Below are positions 10,402 to 24,052 of a stretch of 64,000 nucleotides of DNA, in pieces. Positions within the stretch are counted from its first letter, which is position 1. Each line of letters opens with the position of its first letter. Made by a program: the position numbers and the translations under genes. This DNA comes from Phialocephala subalpina. Lineage: Eukaryota; Ascomycota; Leotiomycetes; Helotiales; Mollisiaceae. Below the pieces are notes generated by a model that did no database searches, had not been told where the DNA came from, and saw only the letters and a program-made list of their open reading frames with translations. The stretch is from contig FJOG01000014.1 in NCBI GenBank assembly GCA_900073065.1, positions 1,414,803-1,478,802 of the forward strand. Direction: 5' to 3'.

Positions 10402-13019
10402 GATAGGTACCTAGGTATCTCAAGATCCAGCTTGGCGCACGTGACACGCCACTCTTGATGATGTTGTCGCAAGATCTCTCCTTCGCGCAATTGATACCGA
10501 TAAGCTCTCCTTCTGAATCACGGGTCCATGGCGTCCGTCTCCAGTAATCGTCGACAGTGAATTGATAAAAGTTGAGATGTAAAGCGTACAATCATGCTGT
10601 TGGCAACTCCTTCAATGTCTGCTTCATAATCATTATTTGACATGCGACGGGGCGACGGCGACGGCGGCACTCTTCTTCCGGCTCCCGAGAATGAACCTTG
10701 CGCCAGGAACAGCCTGTAGGAGTTTGCATTTCAGGGTACTCCGACGCTAAAAACCGGGAGGAGACCTGGATTTGGCGATCAAGGTGCGTGGCGGCCTGCC
10801 TATCTAGGATGCGACGGCGTGTGGAATGAAATGCTCGAGTCTGCTTTCACCACATCAACGTACAGAAGACGATGATACCCTCCACGAGGACGAGAATCTC
10901 GAGATCTGCGAAGGTTCGTGGCATCAGGCAGACATGATTGACACTTCGAAGCATCGCTGAGCAAGAGAGCTGTCTGGATTAGCATCAGCCGAAGTATTGG
11001 ACAATTTAGGTAGCATTGAGGTTCTCTTTGGATGTCTGCTTACAGTCTTCCTATGGCAGATCTCGCAGATGCAGATTATGTGGACCATCTAGATGGTGTG
11101 GCTTCCTCGAATTGCCCGTCTTACGCCCTTCCATCAACAGCTCCTGCCAATGAGGCTGTCTGCCGAATCCGAGAGCGCCCCCATCAAACATTGATTTGTG
11201 AACGAAAGCTCGGGGAAGCACATTCTGTAGATGAGATCTTGGTCAACGAGTGGTGAGGGAATGGCCCCCGAATACACTGTCAATGAAGCGCCGAAGAAGA
11301 ACACCCAATTCCCGGAACACACGTCGTCCAGGAGGCAGCCCTGATGCGAAACCATACCCCAGTGATGCGATGTCTACCGAGACTCGCTATGGAGTTGGGG
11401 AGGAGAAGTGATCTTGTGCGAGACCGTCAATCCAGAACAGACGTGCCTACATCATCTGGCTGAACCCCTCCGTCTTCGTCCAGAAGGGGAACCTCAAAGC
11501 GATTTAAGTGGCAGCTTGCCGGGTCGAAAGATTGAGGTGGTCTTTGAGCAAGGAGAAGGCAGCTGGAGAAGTTCGAGAGGTCAAGCATCGTCACGCAAGC
11601 CTAAGCAAAGAGCTGAGACATGCCGTGGCACACACCCATCAAGACTTCAAAGTACCTATGTAGGTAGAGTAGAGTTGATAGCCTTATTGATTTTAGTATC
11701 GAAGATTTTCCTTGCCTCTTTGCTCGCCATGTGTGGCTTGTGAACTATACCATTTGCAGGTGACGAGTTACTTTTCGTTTCGCAGCGGAATCCTGTTCAA
11801 AGCAGATACGCATGGATGTCCACGTTCCAGGTTGATTTGGGACATTGAAATTTGGGAAGTCGCTTGCAACATGCTCTCCATGCCCTCTTCTGCCAACGAC
11901 CTTGGAGAGAGAAGGTACGACTTTGAGCAGCTGCTTGAGTTCACGCAACTTGCATGCCTCATCAACCTCATGGTACGACCAAGTTGATCACGAACAACAA
12001 GCACACATCAGAGAATATGTTTACTCACAGCGAGCTCTGCAAACGCAGAGTGTGAGAAGAGAAGCGCAAAATAAGTTCAACACTTGGATCTTCGCAAGCA
12101 TGTTTTCATCTCGAGAGATGCATCAAGGAGTGATGATTCTCAGAGCTCAAGGGATCGCGAAGACTGATGCGAGGGAGAGAAAAGGGAGGAAGTCGCGAGA
12201 GAAAATCCAAAAGGGGAGGGGGGGTAGACCCACGCTAACGATTCACCAATCCCATCACTGTTTCCCCTTTCCTCATACCGAAATCAAGCTTGAAATCGTG
12301 CTTGAGGAAGGCGCTTGCTCAATCGATCCTCGCAGGGCTTTCAGAGACAGTAGCTGCAACGAGGTGACCCTAGGCAGCTCTTTTCCGCTGGGAGCAAAAC
12401 GAGGGTGCCTCACCTCGATCACTCTCCACACTCAATCATGACTGCTTGGAAAAGGCTCGAGATTCGAATGGGAGTGACCTTGGTAGCATACGCTAGGATA
12501 TATTTTGAAAACATAATGTGCTATGTGACTGGGTGGACCTTGGTATGGGAATCGTGGACTCTTTGAAGTCGTCACCTAAAGCCTTCGTTCATCATATGCC
12601 TGCTGAAGAATAACATCTCAATCTCACATTGGGACACTGTAGCTGTCTTCTTCTCCTGAAGCTCTAGCGGGAAAGAAACTGCATTTGCATATGTGACCTT
12701 GATACTGAACCCGTTTGAAGAGAATGGGAATTCCAAATCCAGGACAGCTGTTTTTGAGCCCCTGAATTTTTAGCGAAAATCCTTCTGAGGGTTCGCAGGC
12801 ATACCAAGCCCAAACTAAAAGCACTCGAACCAGAGAGTTCAGGTCGGTATTTGGTTTGATGTATGAAAATCTACCAAGAAAACTATTATTCTCATCGGAT
12901 TTGTGTTGACTGGCCAAGCTCAATTGGATAATGCATTGCCCAGCACCCAGCCTCAAACGAGGCCTTCGAAAATACCTCCCACTTTAATAATTTTTAAAGT
13001 AACCCCAGCAACTTAAAAT
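10402..13019. other. Gene-free region, left part
   Basis: 2.6 kb upstream of the MFS gene. ORFs up to 198 codons exist (11845-12441, plus), but they have no recognisable motif and no fungal splice pattern. Probably promoter of the MFS gene followed by relic DNA. Confidence 0.45.
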
Positions 13020-13760
13020 TCCAAATATGAGCAAGTAATCCTCTCTAAATACATGAGCTTTAAATCTTCACAAATTTTTGCTCCAATTTTTCGCTCGGGA
13101 TTGTGATGTTCCACTGGGGTGTTCAACCTCTCTCCAATGCTCCCAAACCCCTGAAATCTCGAGTGAGTATTTCCACTCCATCTCCAACCTCGGAAACTCT
13201 CCTCGCCCACCACAACGCAAATTGCAGGATTTCTCGAAGTAGTCCGCTTTATCTACCTATGTTTTAAATCTGCCTAAATTTTCGTTACAATTTTTAGGTC
13301 GGAATTGCGGTGTTCCATTTTCGTTGTTCGACCTAAAATCTTGAGGTTCAAACCCCTCACTCAAGTCACAAGCGGAGCGGCCCCTCCAAAAATTAAATTC
13401 AACACTTCAAGAATTCACCCTCAACCACCACAACAGAAAATCGAGATTTTGAGAAAGTAGTCTGCTCTAAGTGCATGAGTTTTAAAACTGTATCATTTCC
13501 TGATGCAGTATTTGGCTCGGGAACCCGACGTTCCATTTTGGTGTTCGCAGCCATTTCGATGTTCGAATCCTTAAAGCGAAACGACGAAACGCCCCTCCAG
13601 AAATTAATTCAACAACTTCAAGAATTACTACTCATCCACCACAACGCAAGTTTTGAAATTTAGCCAAGTGACCCGCTTGAATGCTTGAATTTTAAATCTA
13701 CAAGTTTTTTCTCTACAATTTTTTTCGCTACAGTTTTTGGGTCCAGAAGGTGATGCTCCA
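13020..13760. repeat. Diverged tandem repeat, ~210 bp x 4
   Basis: Four copies share the order (AGTAGTCYGCT-like block), TTTTAAATCT, CAATTTTT, then a TTCCAYTTTNGKTGTTC-like block. The TTTAAA anchor falls at about 13059, 13264, 13481 and 13691, so spacings are 205, 217 and 210. Junctions carry CCACCACAACGCAA-like sequence at three places. Copies are visibly diverged with many substitutions, so the array is old. No open frame runs through it. Origin (satellite or element fragment) is unknown. Confidence 0.7.
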
Positions 13761-14901
13761 CTTTGGGGGGCGCTTACTTCGTTGATGTTCAAGCTCGCCT
13801 GGCTTCGCAAGCACACCCCGCCTTTCACGACACCACGACTCCCCATAACATTCTCCTTTCGAACCATTACTTCTGGAAAAGTTCTTATCTATTTTATCTG
13901 CAAGAGCATCAGCGATTACTTGGAAATTCACAAGATTGCTCTCACCACTACTCTTCATCATCCACTTTCATCTCTCCCAAAGCACCTCACATACACTTCC
14001 ACCTCTGCATCCAAAAACCTGCACCAAGATCCTCCAATTCCCAATGATCCCCCCTTAACATGAGCACTATCGAAGGAGACTAGAATATCTACAAGTCCAG
14101 GATAGCCATGACCGTTTGTCTTGGTCTCAAGTACGAAAGAATTCGTTTTGCCTGCAGGATGAAAGGGGAAGCGACAGCTCAACAACAGAAAATCTCCAAG
14201 TCACTTCCAAACTTTGGCTGCTGCTCTTGCCCTTGCTTCGCTGTCTGCTTTCTGCTTTGTTTGCTTCAAGGTAGCAAGACACGAACCTCTCGATGCTTCC
14301 CTCCTCCGAGGACTCCCAGCTTTGGAAACGTTGCATCATCAAATCATTCTCATCGAGCCAGGCGTGGTGTTCCCCGTTTTGATCTGCATGAGCGAAGTTG
14401 TGAGCTCTCGCACTCCATCTCCAGGTCCAAGGTCTTTGCATCAAAAAACTTGAAGTCCCTTGCAGCAGACTAGGACTCTTCATCCAGCTTAACTATTATA
14501 TTACAAGATGCCAAAATTTGTTTAAGGGCATGGAGAACTTGGGGAAGTTCACAGTCACAGATAGAAGGCACAAGAAAGTTGACTTGACAAAAGTTCATTG
14601 TTTCTTGTCTGCAGCCTTGACGGATTCGCAGATCACTCCACCAACTCGATCCTCCGCCGTGCTGCACAGATGTATTATCAAGAAAGAAAAGTTCTTCAGA
14701 CTGCTTCACCCCATTTTGAAAATTTCGACTCTTGCAATTCACCTAGCATGGCGCCTTCAATTACCCGCTTGACTAATCCTACATTTGTATGCTGCGCTCT
14801 GATTACCTCCAATATCCACCTAGAGTCGCCGTTTGCTATGTTTCGGCGAGGAGAGATTGCAGAAGCTTACTGGTATATCCATCCATCAAAGGCAAGATCG
14901 C
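13761..14901. other. Gene-free region next to the DNMT5 3' end
   Basis: Holds the 3' flank of the methyltransferase gene. Short opposing ORFs only; no recognisable product. Confidence 0.45.
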
Positions 14902-17900
14902 TTAATCCTCAACATCATCAAAAGAGACGAAGTTAGCGCTAGAACTGCAATGAGGACCATGAGCACCTGCAACTGGAGCAGCGAGCTTAGCGAACCTAAG
15001 CTTGAACTTCTTGTAGGCGGGATCCTTTGCAAGAGTAGCAGCATCGGACTTGGAAAGCTCATTCAAGCTCTTGATCTCTTGAACGAATTTGCCCTCGCGG
15101 GCCTCAAAGTAATCCACATCGATGGTTTGAGAAGTTAAGAAGTGATAAACTCGAACGACTTGTGTTTGGCCGTGTCGACGTGATCTGCCAATGGCTTGAA
15201 TCTTGGCTGCATTGTAGACTGTCTGTGCATCGGACCCGGTAGTGTAAATAGGACCCATGAATATCAAGTTGTTTGCGATCGTAAGGTTACTAGAAAATTG
15301 TTAGCATATTTTATCAAATTGAGAGGAGGCGAGAGCATTTTACCTTCCAGCAGCCTGCGCATCATCGGGTCTCAAAATAAGGACTTGAGAATCCCTACCC
15401 TTTACTACGGTGAACTTGAGTCCCTCGGAAACATCGTCAAGCTCGCCGCTTTCAGGGTCTTCAGACTCCGAGTGTGATCTCTTATCACCAGCTTGCTTGA
15501 AGCCCTTCAAGATAATTGAGGACTTGAAGCCATTTGCTAGATCAGAAAACTTGATTCCGTTGGCGGACAAAGCTTCCTTCAATTTGACGTCGATGTTGCC
15601 GTATTGAACAAAGATGAGAACCTTTTGCTCAGGGTCGAAGCTCTTGATGAGCTTGACTACCTGGTCAATCTTCGATCCGAAACGGGAGGAGTCTTTAGAA
15701 GTCGATTCGCCAAAGAGGGCGGCTCCATTGACTTTTTGATATTCCTTGCTACACGAAGCACCGCACCCGTTGACTGGGCATGTATTGTTCGTCGTGGATG
15801 AACAAGATTGACAAGTGGTGTGCCCGCAGCGAGTAAGCAAGGTAAGCTCTGCTGGATCAGCATACTGGAAATGGCAGCAATTGCACTTTCCCTTCTCAGT
15901 CTGGATGTCTCTCATGTTTTTGAACAGGCGAGATGCTTGTTGTTGGGAAATGACGTTGTGTGCAATCCTATTGAGAACACTGGTGCAAAGTCGGAGAGCA
16001 CTGGCCAGTCGACAGATGACACGGCCATCAGCTGTCTCGTCTTCTCCCACCGGATACTCAAGAAGTCCTTTTTGGCTCTCATCATCCTTGGCAACCGCGG
16101 GGTCTCGATAGAAACGCTTCCAGGAGTCATCGTTGACCTTGACGTTGGCCTCGACAATCGCAGCGCGAAGAGAGGTTGTGGCATCTTGATCACTGAAATG
16201 ATTGCGCTCGACGCGATCAAGGAATTTGCGGAATGATGCCGTAGAAACAGAATCGAACGTCGTAGACGACGCAGACTCTTCTTTCTTCTTGAGCATGCCT
16301 TCAAGCCAATAGCCTTTTACGGCCTCCTCCTTGAACTCCTCCAAGACATCCTCGAGCTCTCCTCGTCGCAATTTCTCGATTCTCTCACACTGCTCAGTTG
16401 CATTGGCTTTGACAGGTGCTGCATCAGTCTTCTCACGAAAGGAAAAATGAGAAGCTCTCATAAACAAGGCTTGCTTTCCGTCGCGTTGGAAGCCTTGCTC
16501 ACGAGCCATCTGCTCTCGGTGACCGCCTGCTGCCTTGGTGCGTCGTGTCTGAAATTGATTGGCCGCGAGAGTTTGCTGCTGCTCAATATAGACAGCCTTT
16601 TCGGCTGGTGATGGGTGGACAAGGACTATCTTTTCAACCATTGGAATATGATCGTATTTGGCTGCGTCCTGCATTTAGTTAGCATCGAATCATGTTTCTC
16701 GTGGATCGGACATACATGTCTCAGGTACGTATCAATGAAAGCTTGCGCCTGCTTGTGACGATGCTCTGAAAATGACGGAGATGACATCTCCAAAAGTGCA
16801 AGCATCTCTTCTGATTCTATAGAAAAATCAGTAAACATGTCTTTAGCATTGCAGCAATACTTACTTGTGAGGTCGGCCATCTTCTTAGCCTTGATATCCT
16901 CCTTCATGCGTGAGAAGTCATCAATGCCTAAGTGGACACCGAGAAGAGTGGACATTGCCTTGACATCGTCAAAGCCGGCCTGACGTGGAGTAGCGGAAAG
17001 GATCCACTTGCAGTAGGCGTTCAGTAATTCGACTGCGGACATCAGGTGAGTGTCAAGATATGAATACTCATCGATGATCATACGCCCCCACTTCATCATC
17101 TCAAACAGAGGATGCTTGAAGAAATCATCGTCATCTTCTGCAATCGAGAATCTACACTTGAAAGTGGGATCGAACTTCTCGACCTTCTTTTTCTTTATCT
17201 TCTTATCCTTCTTGCCCTTCTTTGCGTTCGGAGATGCCTCCGGGGTCAATCGTGAAATTGGTTCGTCTTCGGCATCGTCCACAACAGAAGCTGCCATACG
17301 GGCATCGGAATTGCGATAGGCTGCTCCGGTCACATGCTTAGAAGGTACTGGAACCTCCGCAGAAGCTGCTTGTGCAGCGCTTTCCTTGAATTGCTTCAAC
17401 AAGAGGTCGAGGAAAGATGACGGATCTGATTTGAGCTCCCTCAAGTTCGACTCAACTCGCTTCAAGGCAGCTTCGTACCAAGTACGCAACAAACGGCCGT
17501 TCTTCAGAGTGGCTGGAGGGATCATACCAGCAAATTGTGCAAGACTTTGCATGTAAGCGTCTGAAGTGAATAGAGACCAGTCCGCAATGACAATATCTGC
17601 CTCGACAAAGTCCTTCAGCATATACTTTTTCAGATTTGCCATAGTCTTGATGACTAGAACATTGGTGCTTGGATGCAGGAAAGTCTTAACCTCGTCATGC
17701 CATTGGTCGCACAAATGAGGTGGAACGATGATCAGGGTGGCCTTTGTCGGAATCAGTCCAGAAGAGTTCTTGGCACGTTCCTTCTTGATCTGGCTCGCCG
17801 TGTGCTCGCGGTTGGAGGCAATGAGACCCAATGTCACAACTGTCTTGCCGAAACCGACTCCTTGAGCAAGGACTCCACCAGCAACGACCTTCTCACGACA

Positions 17901-20900
17901 GGCACGGCCTTCAAGTCGATAGCCCAGCTCGCGAACCTTAGCTTCGACAATTTCCTGCTCCACGAAAACAGGAGGATTTGTCTCTTGCTGAACCATCCAC
18001 TGCAGAGTCCGATTTTGTTCATCGAACAATTTCAGAACCACCTGCTCACCACGAATCTTCGCAGCCTTCTTATTGAAAGGATCCTTACCCAACTCCATAT
18101 CCGCGCTGCTAGGAAGAACGAACGGATGCAGAACGGGCTTGCGCTGATGACAGTCATCTGTAACAAGACGCCAAGATAGGTCCACTTCTGAAGTAATATC
18201 TCTTGGAGGAAGAAGAGCCTTGGCACGATGGAGAAGAGTTGCCGGGTCCATGGCGATGCGAACATCAAGGTTCGGGCTGGAAAGTTCCCCGTAAGCTCGA
18301 TAAACGACGCGAAGACCATGTGGAAGGTTTCGCATCAATTTTTCGTACTTAGAAGCTCGCTTTGGATCCTCGTGAGATTCCAGTCTACCCACAAGATCAC
18401 CAACTTTCTTGTAGGCCCAGATAAGGTTGGGAGGGGTAGGGGCACACTTGGAGCATCTGTGCTGCTTATCGATCATTCTGTGCCATTCGCTGCTCGACTC
18501 CGTGTGACCTTCCAAGATAGATGACTTCGAAAGCACCCATCCTAGTTCACGCCAGAATTTGTACAAGATTGTGCGGCCAACGGACTGCCAGTCGTTTGTC
18601 ATTAAAGATTTTGAAATAGCCGAAGGGAGCTTGGTAACAAGATCAAGGACGTAGTGCTGGACACCGCAGGTAGCAGTGGTTGGGGCCGAGAGTTTCGGAG
18701 CCAATTGCTTCTGAAGAGTAGTCGTTGGCGGTTGGTACTTGACAACTTCCTGCATCAAAGGAGTCCAATACCCTTGAACGACGATGCTAACATGCTTCTT
18801 CACGGCTTGGCGCTCGTTTGACGGATTGCCACCGACAGCATCATCGTTAACGCGCACAACAGGTTGTTTGAAATGGAATACTTCGGCGGCAGAGGTTCGA
18901 TACTCTCCATGATCCAGCCGCTCAAATTGCTTGGAGATGACAAATCTTGAGTTTGAAGGTTCACCCCCACGTAAGGGAACATCCCTAAACAAGGCAACAG
19001 GGTGCTTCTCGTCGACAGCCGATTGAAGGATGTGAAAGGAGTCATGTGACTGGCCGCAGGCGGGAACAGCGTCATAGACACCTTCAATGGCATAAGGGAA
19101 GTACTGAGCATCTCGGGGCTCACTCAATTCCAGTCGCATCTTCGAATGCACGCTGGTGTTCACGCCCTGCAACAGGCCTCGCTGACACTGGAAAGCCTCG
19201 ATCAACTCCCCATACGAAGTAATGGTTGCGTCAAACTGGCGAGCCTTTGGGATCCAGTAGCTCCACCGGCCGTCAAGGATGTCGGCGCCCTTTGGCTGCA
19301 TTTGAGCAAGAGGGAATCTGCGAAGGTGCTTGCCCTGCATGCTTCCCAATGGCTCGTTAGGAACATTTGCGTACACAAGCCATTCCACATTGTCTTTAGA
19401 GATAGACAATTTGACTTTCGCATCAGCAGAATCGAAGACGAGCTCCCAGCACCAAGTACGACGAACGGTACGCAGGAAGACTCTTGACGTTAAAGCCTTC
19501 TCAATGACTTCTAGTGCCTTAGACCAATCATCCGCAGAGAAATCCGTAGGCTTCGCGTACTCCGGAGCTGCACGATTCTGCTCGAGGTCGACGGACAGCC
19601 AGCTGGAAAGATCGATCTCGTTAGGAACCGAGCTTCGAATAACTTTCTCAAATTCGACAGGGTTCTGGCGGCTGTCGAGGAGGGACTGTGGAAGGTTGAC
19701 ATAGTGGTGCTCTGGCTCCATCCCACATTTGGTACATGCGGTCTGCTTGCATGTCTTGCACTGTCGAATGGTCCTAGGGATGACATCGGTTTGTGACTCG
19801 CAATAGCAAAGCCGGCATGTCAAAGCTGCCTTTCGGGTAATGTCAATGAAAGAAACCGGAGAATAATGAGATGGCAGAACTCCACCAGGCACCAACGAGT
19901 CTGCGCCCTCGAATTCTGATTGAGCCTTCGGTTCTGGGGCCTTTGGCAGCCTGTTGCTCATCTTCAATATGCTGCCGAATTCGACAAGGGCAGCAAGAGA
20001 AAATGACGTAACAACTGTAGAGGTCATTGCATTGCCAGCAAGGTCATGCAGTAGAGCTTCGCTCATGTTGTTGTAATCAGCGAGATGAACAGGGGTTGCC
20101 TGAAACATCAGAGCCTCAAGGCCTGTGATGCGCCGGCCTTCGACGGTCGACCAAAGTAAGTTGCTAGGCATACAGCAGCCTATAATGCCGTTCTTGGTGA
20201 CGTCCGTAACGCGATAAACATTCTGCGACAGCTCCAAAACACGACTAGACAAACGTTAGTAGAAAGCAATGCAAGAGATTGAATTCACAAACCTGTAGTA
20301 TCGATCGTCTATCCCGCGCCGGAGGTTTCTCAAGTGAGCGATGTCGATTGAATCCAAGACACGCTCAGACATGCCCAAAAATGGCTTGTGGAAGTCCGGA
20401 AGTACCCTTGACCCGTCTGAGCCCCAGTGAGTGATAGGATGCTCCAACCCAAGGTATTCCGCATGCCGGTAGTCATCGTGACCGACACGACACTTCTCCC
20501 AATTAATACAACCTTGCTTGATCAACTCATCGAGGCATCTCAGGACTGACAGATGTTCGTCGTCTGATCGAAACAAGAATGCCTCTGCGGGCACACTGGG
20601 AGGGCATTTGAAGCCGTTGAATGTGTCTTTGAAGCTTTCAATCCTCTCCTCCTTAAGCACCCAGCGGCCGTCTTCAAGCGTGCACCACGACTTTGGGAGG
20701 CTCTTTCTATGAAGGGCAAGCATATATCCTCGCTGCCTAGTGTGAGGGACAAGAAAGTCTTTGCTGTCGACCCGAACGAAGATAACAACGTATCCGGCTT
20801 CCTCAAGGTGGTAGTCAATTCCGAATTGCTTGTGGCCATTCTTGTATTCCTTCTCGCCGGTTAACTTCGCATGAACCCAAGGCGCACCAGAGACATTTTC

Positions 20901-22706
20901 AAGAACGACCATAGATGGCTCGAAGCGCTTCATGTACTCGAGAATCGCATGAAACGTATCACCAGACTCTCCCTTCTGTTCGAGGGTCTTCTGATGGTTG
21001 TTCATCGAGGAGAAATCGTCGCAGGCGAAGCCGGCAATAAGGAGGTCGAGCTTGTCGTTGACAAGAACCTTTCCGCCATAGGATGTAGTTCTGTACAGTC
21101 AGCATAATTCGATTGAAACATGGAAGTGAGAATACATACGCATAAAATTCACCCTTTGGCTGCGCACTCTTGGTGATAAATTCAACTATGTCCCGAAGGA
21201 TCACTGGGGTCGTACCAAGACGATCAATGAAAGCGGCCTTCGCCGGGTGAATCTCAGCAGCAAAGGCTTGGTCGAAATGAAAATTCAGGCCATACTTCCA
21301 ACGCAATACTAGAGTCCGTTAGCAGATGTTGAGCAGTCTGGCACAGTCGGACTTACTTCGTTGAACTTCTTGGAAGCCTAACATCGGTGACTCGCTGCCA
21401 GAGCACATAGTCGCAACGAGAAGTGCTACGTCTTTGAAGCTCTTGATTGTCTCGAGGAGATTCTGTTCGACGCCTAAATCGACAAGCTTCTCGAACATCT
21501 TTTCGACATTGTCCACAGGGGACCGGGAGGAGTCGTAGCCGCGTACACCAGGCTTGAACTTGGTTGCGGAGCCAGAGTTCTGCCCTCCAACATCTTGATA
21601 CTCGTACTCGCTATCCGCATCCTCAACCGTATCTCGATTTTCGACCTTGACCTTTGGTTGTCTGCGGCCCCGAGAAGCCTTCGCCTTTCCCATCGGCTTT
21701 GTGGTAGCTGGAGGTTCATTCTCCTTTTGACGCTTAGCTGGCTTAGAAGCAGGAACAGACAGCGATGGTGAGTCAAAAGCGACAGGATCCTCGTGTTGAG
21801 AGGTGGCGCGCTTGCCAATAACAGAACACAGATGTGGATTACCTGCGGCAGCATCAAGTCTGCGAAGGATCTGAGATTTTTGCTCATCAACTTCTACTTG
21901 GGCGCTTGTCTTCTTCGAGGATGTGGGTGGCGTGACGATTGAAGAAGAAGCAGTAGCTGGAGAGACAGTAGTTGTCGCGAAGCCGGATGAAGTAAAGCCA
22001 AAGGAGGTGCTAGCAGAAGACTGTGCCTTGACCCCAGGCTTCCGGACACCAGCCTTATTTCCCGCAGGTTGCTTCTCCAAAAATCCAGCAGTTGAGATTA
22101 GGACAACCTGTCGCAAGGCTCCACTGTGGAAGGAGCTGCCAGGATTGTGGAGGCCGAGAAGACTCGCGATACCTTCACCCATAGCTGCTGTATCCATGCG
22201 ACCATTGAAGGCAGCAGGAGGGGGGGCGTGTGTAATACCATTGACTGCGAGTAGTCAGCATTGTCTGTATTATAGTGAATATGAACCTATGTTGTGGAGA
22301 GATCTTACCTTGAGCACTTGAGGAGGCAGGGTTGAAGGAGCCTTTGGCTATGGGAATAGTCAGTATTGTCTGAATGACACTTGGCTCAAGGGAGGTAGGA
22401 TATATGGAGAGACTTACTTCGAGATCGCTTCGGCTTCGGATGGTCATCGGACTCGTCGTCTTCACAGTCTTCGACTGTGGCAGCACGTGATGGAGAAGGT
22501 GCAGTGAACTGGGACTTCTCGAGCTTCGAATTTGTCTTGCGAGTGCGCGTCGTGTTCTCCAGAGGGGGCTCGTCGACATAACTTGAATCGCCATCGCTGG
22601 TGTTGCTGTCATCATCCATCATCTCAACATCCTGGCTAAGGGACTTTTGTTGTTGAGCGGCGGCACGACGCAGGTGGGACCAACGTGAGTTCTTGTCAGG
22701 TGCCAT
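14902..22706 (-). CDS. DNMT5-class DNA (cytosine-5) methyltransferase with RING and SNF2 ATPase
   Basis: Nine exons (22706-22418, 22347-22309, 22244-21357, 21308-21140, 21090-20293, 20244-16865, 16816-16716, 16668-15344, 15289-14902) join in frame through GT-AG introns into 2458 residues. The order is: disordered N-terminus (1-380); methyltransferase motif I CSGSESPMLGF (390-400), motif IV as AGFACDDFS with Cys485, motif VI ENV (526-528), motif VIII QRGY (581-584), motif X GNAM (798-801); a Cys cluster at 871-901; SNF2 Walker A GVGFGKT (1523-1529) and DEYS box (1786-1789); RING at 2150-2194; helicase C with GSNLTIANN and GRSRRHGQT. Cryptococcus Dnmt5, of the same build, maintains CG methylation on hemimethylated DNA using ATP. 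Acting in the nucleus on CG sites is inferred from that family. I see no chromodomain at the N-terminus, unlike the Cryptococcus protein. Confidence 0.95.
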
Positions 22707-23401
22707 TGTTGAGAACTCGTTTCGATCTGTTATTGTACTTGTTAGCTTGCGCTCTGTGATGAAGGCGATGTATGTTGAGGATGGTGGGCATTGAGCTTAA
22801 GTGCGATCTGCTTGGGCTAGGTGATAAGGGGCAGAGCGCGCTCGAGCGGCTCGACCTTGACCCTCCGCAAGCCGAGCCCGACAGAAATGAAGTGCTTGGT
22901 AGTTGCGAGCATGAAGTGTAAAGAGGAAGAGGCATGAAGCTTGCGAATAAGTATAGGAGATAGTGTTGATTGAGGTGGGAGGTGATGGGGATAGAGCGTG
23001 CGCAGAGGAGGAGGGCAGAGAAAACCTACCGCAGAGAGCTATGAAGCTTGCAAGAGCGTCGAGTAGGCGCGGATGGCAATGGTTAGCAAAGAGGAATGTA
23101 AAATATCAAGCCAGGTGAAGTTCGGAAGCCTTCGTTGGAGATTTTTGTTTGATCTGTGAAGTTGTGAGATTTCGAAAAGGTTTTCGTAGCGAAAAGGATT
23201 TAAGTACTCGACAATTGACGGGAGACGGAGACCCTCGGCGCCGTTGCCGCTAGTCAACTCCTAACGATTTGCACTTAGCACTTGCTAACTGACAAGGTTG
23301 TCAATAGATACTCAAGCCTTTGCTTAAGGATAACTAACTCAACCACAGCCCAAGCACTTGCTATCGCTGTCGACAACTTGAAGTGCGTAATCGCATACCC
23401 C
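22707..23401. other. Promoter region of the DNMT5 gene
   Basis: Upstream of the methyltransferase start codon. No gene or repeat recognised. Confidence 0.45.
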
Positions 23402-24052
23402 TTAATCGATATCGATTGTTGGCCAAGAGGACAAAAGCATGGCACGTCCATTGTCTGAAAAGGAAATCGAGCCACGCCTACCTTTAAGCAACTTCTGGAG
23501 ACGCCCTCTCTCTCCCCTCGTCGAACCTCGACCTGCCCGCGATACATACTTCCCCCTAGACATTGCATTAAGTGCCGAAGACGAAAGGGGCAACAGCCTT
23601 GGTCCTTTATCGCGGGCCCCTTTGTCGAGCAGGCCGGAAGCAGGAATGACCACAGCAACGTTGGCGCCGTGGAGGTCCCTCCATATCGACGGTCGACAAG
23701 CCTCTGGCACTTCCTCTAGCACTTCCTTCGTCCTTTCCGAATATACAGCAGATCGTGGGGGGTTTATATCGTGCTCCTGCCCTACGTCCTCAGTCTCAAG
23801 ATGGAAGGGCGTGGCTGCAGCATCGAGAGAGGTGGCAAGACTGTGTCCAGCATGGCAGCCCGTGAAGCCGACACCTCCACCGCTCTTTTCCTGGCACTTC
23901 AACGAAACGCTTTCACAATCGGACTCTTCGGTGTTGTCTAAAGCGTTTGCAAGGACAAGCGATGCCTTTCTCCAAGGAAGGTGGCTGCCATGACCATAAT
24001 CCGAGTCCGAGTCCGAGTCCGAGGATATCTCAATGATAGCGGGACCTGACAT
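23402..24052 (-). CDS. Hypothetical 216-residue protein with SIM-like N-terminus (doubtful)
   Basis: Open frame starting MSGPAIIEISSDSDSDSD: a hydrophobic IIEI followed by acidic Ser/Asp repeats, the layout of a SUMO-interaction motif. The acidic run comes from a TCCGAG hexamer repeat at 24001-24024. The rest has no domain I know. A 184-codon ORF covers the same DNA on the opposite strand, so coding status is open. The SIM reading is inference. Confidence 0.35.
   Translation of the reverse strand: MSGPAIIEISSDSDSDSDYGHGSHLPWRKASLVLANALDNTEESDCESVSLKCQEKSGGGVGFTGCHAGHSLATSLDAAATPFHLETEDVGQEHDINPPRSAVYSERTKEVLEEVPEACRPSIWRDLHGANVAVVIPASGLLDKGARDKGPRLLPLSSSALNAMSRGKYVSRAGRGSTRGERGRLQKLLKGRRGSISFSDNGRAMLLSSWPTIDID

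Noticed and set aside
11845..12441. 198-codon plus-strand ORF
   Set aside because: Composition is not protein-like over its length and no family is recognised.
23439..23993. 184-codon plus-strand ORF
   Set aside because: Opposite strand of the SIM-like ORF; no motif on this strand.
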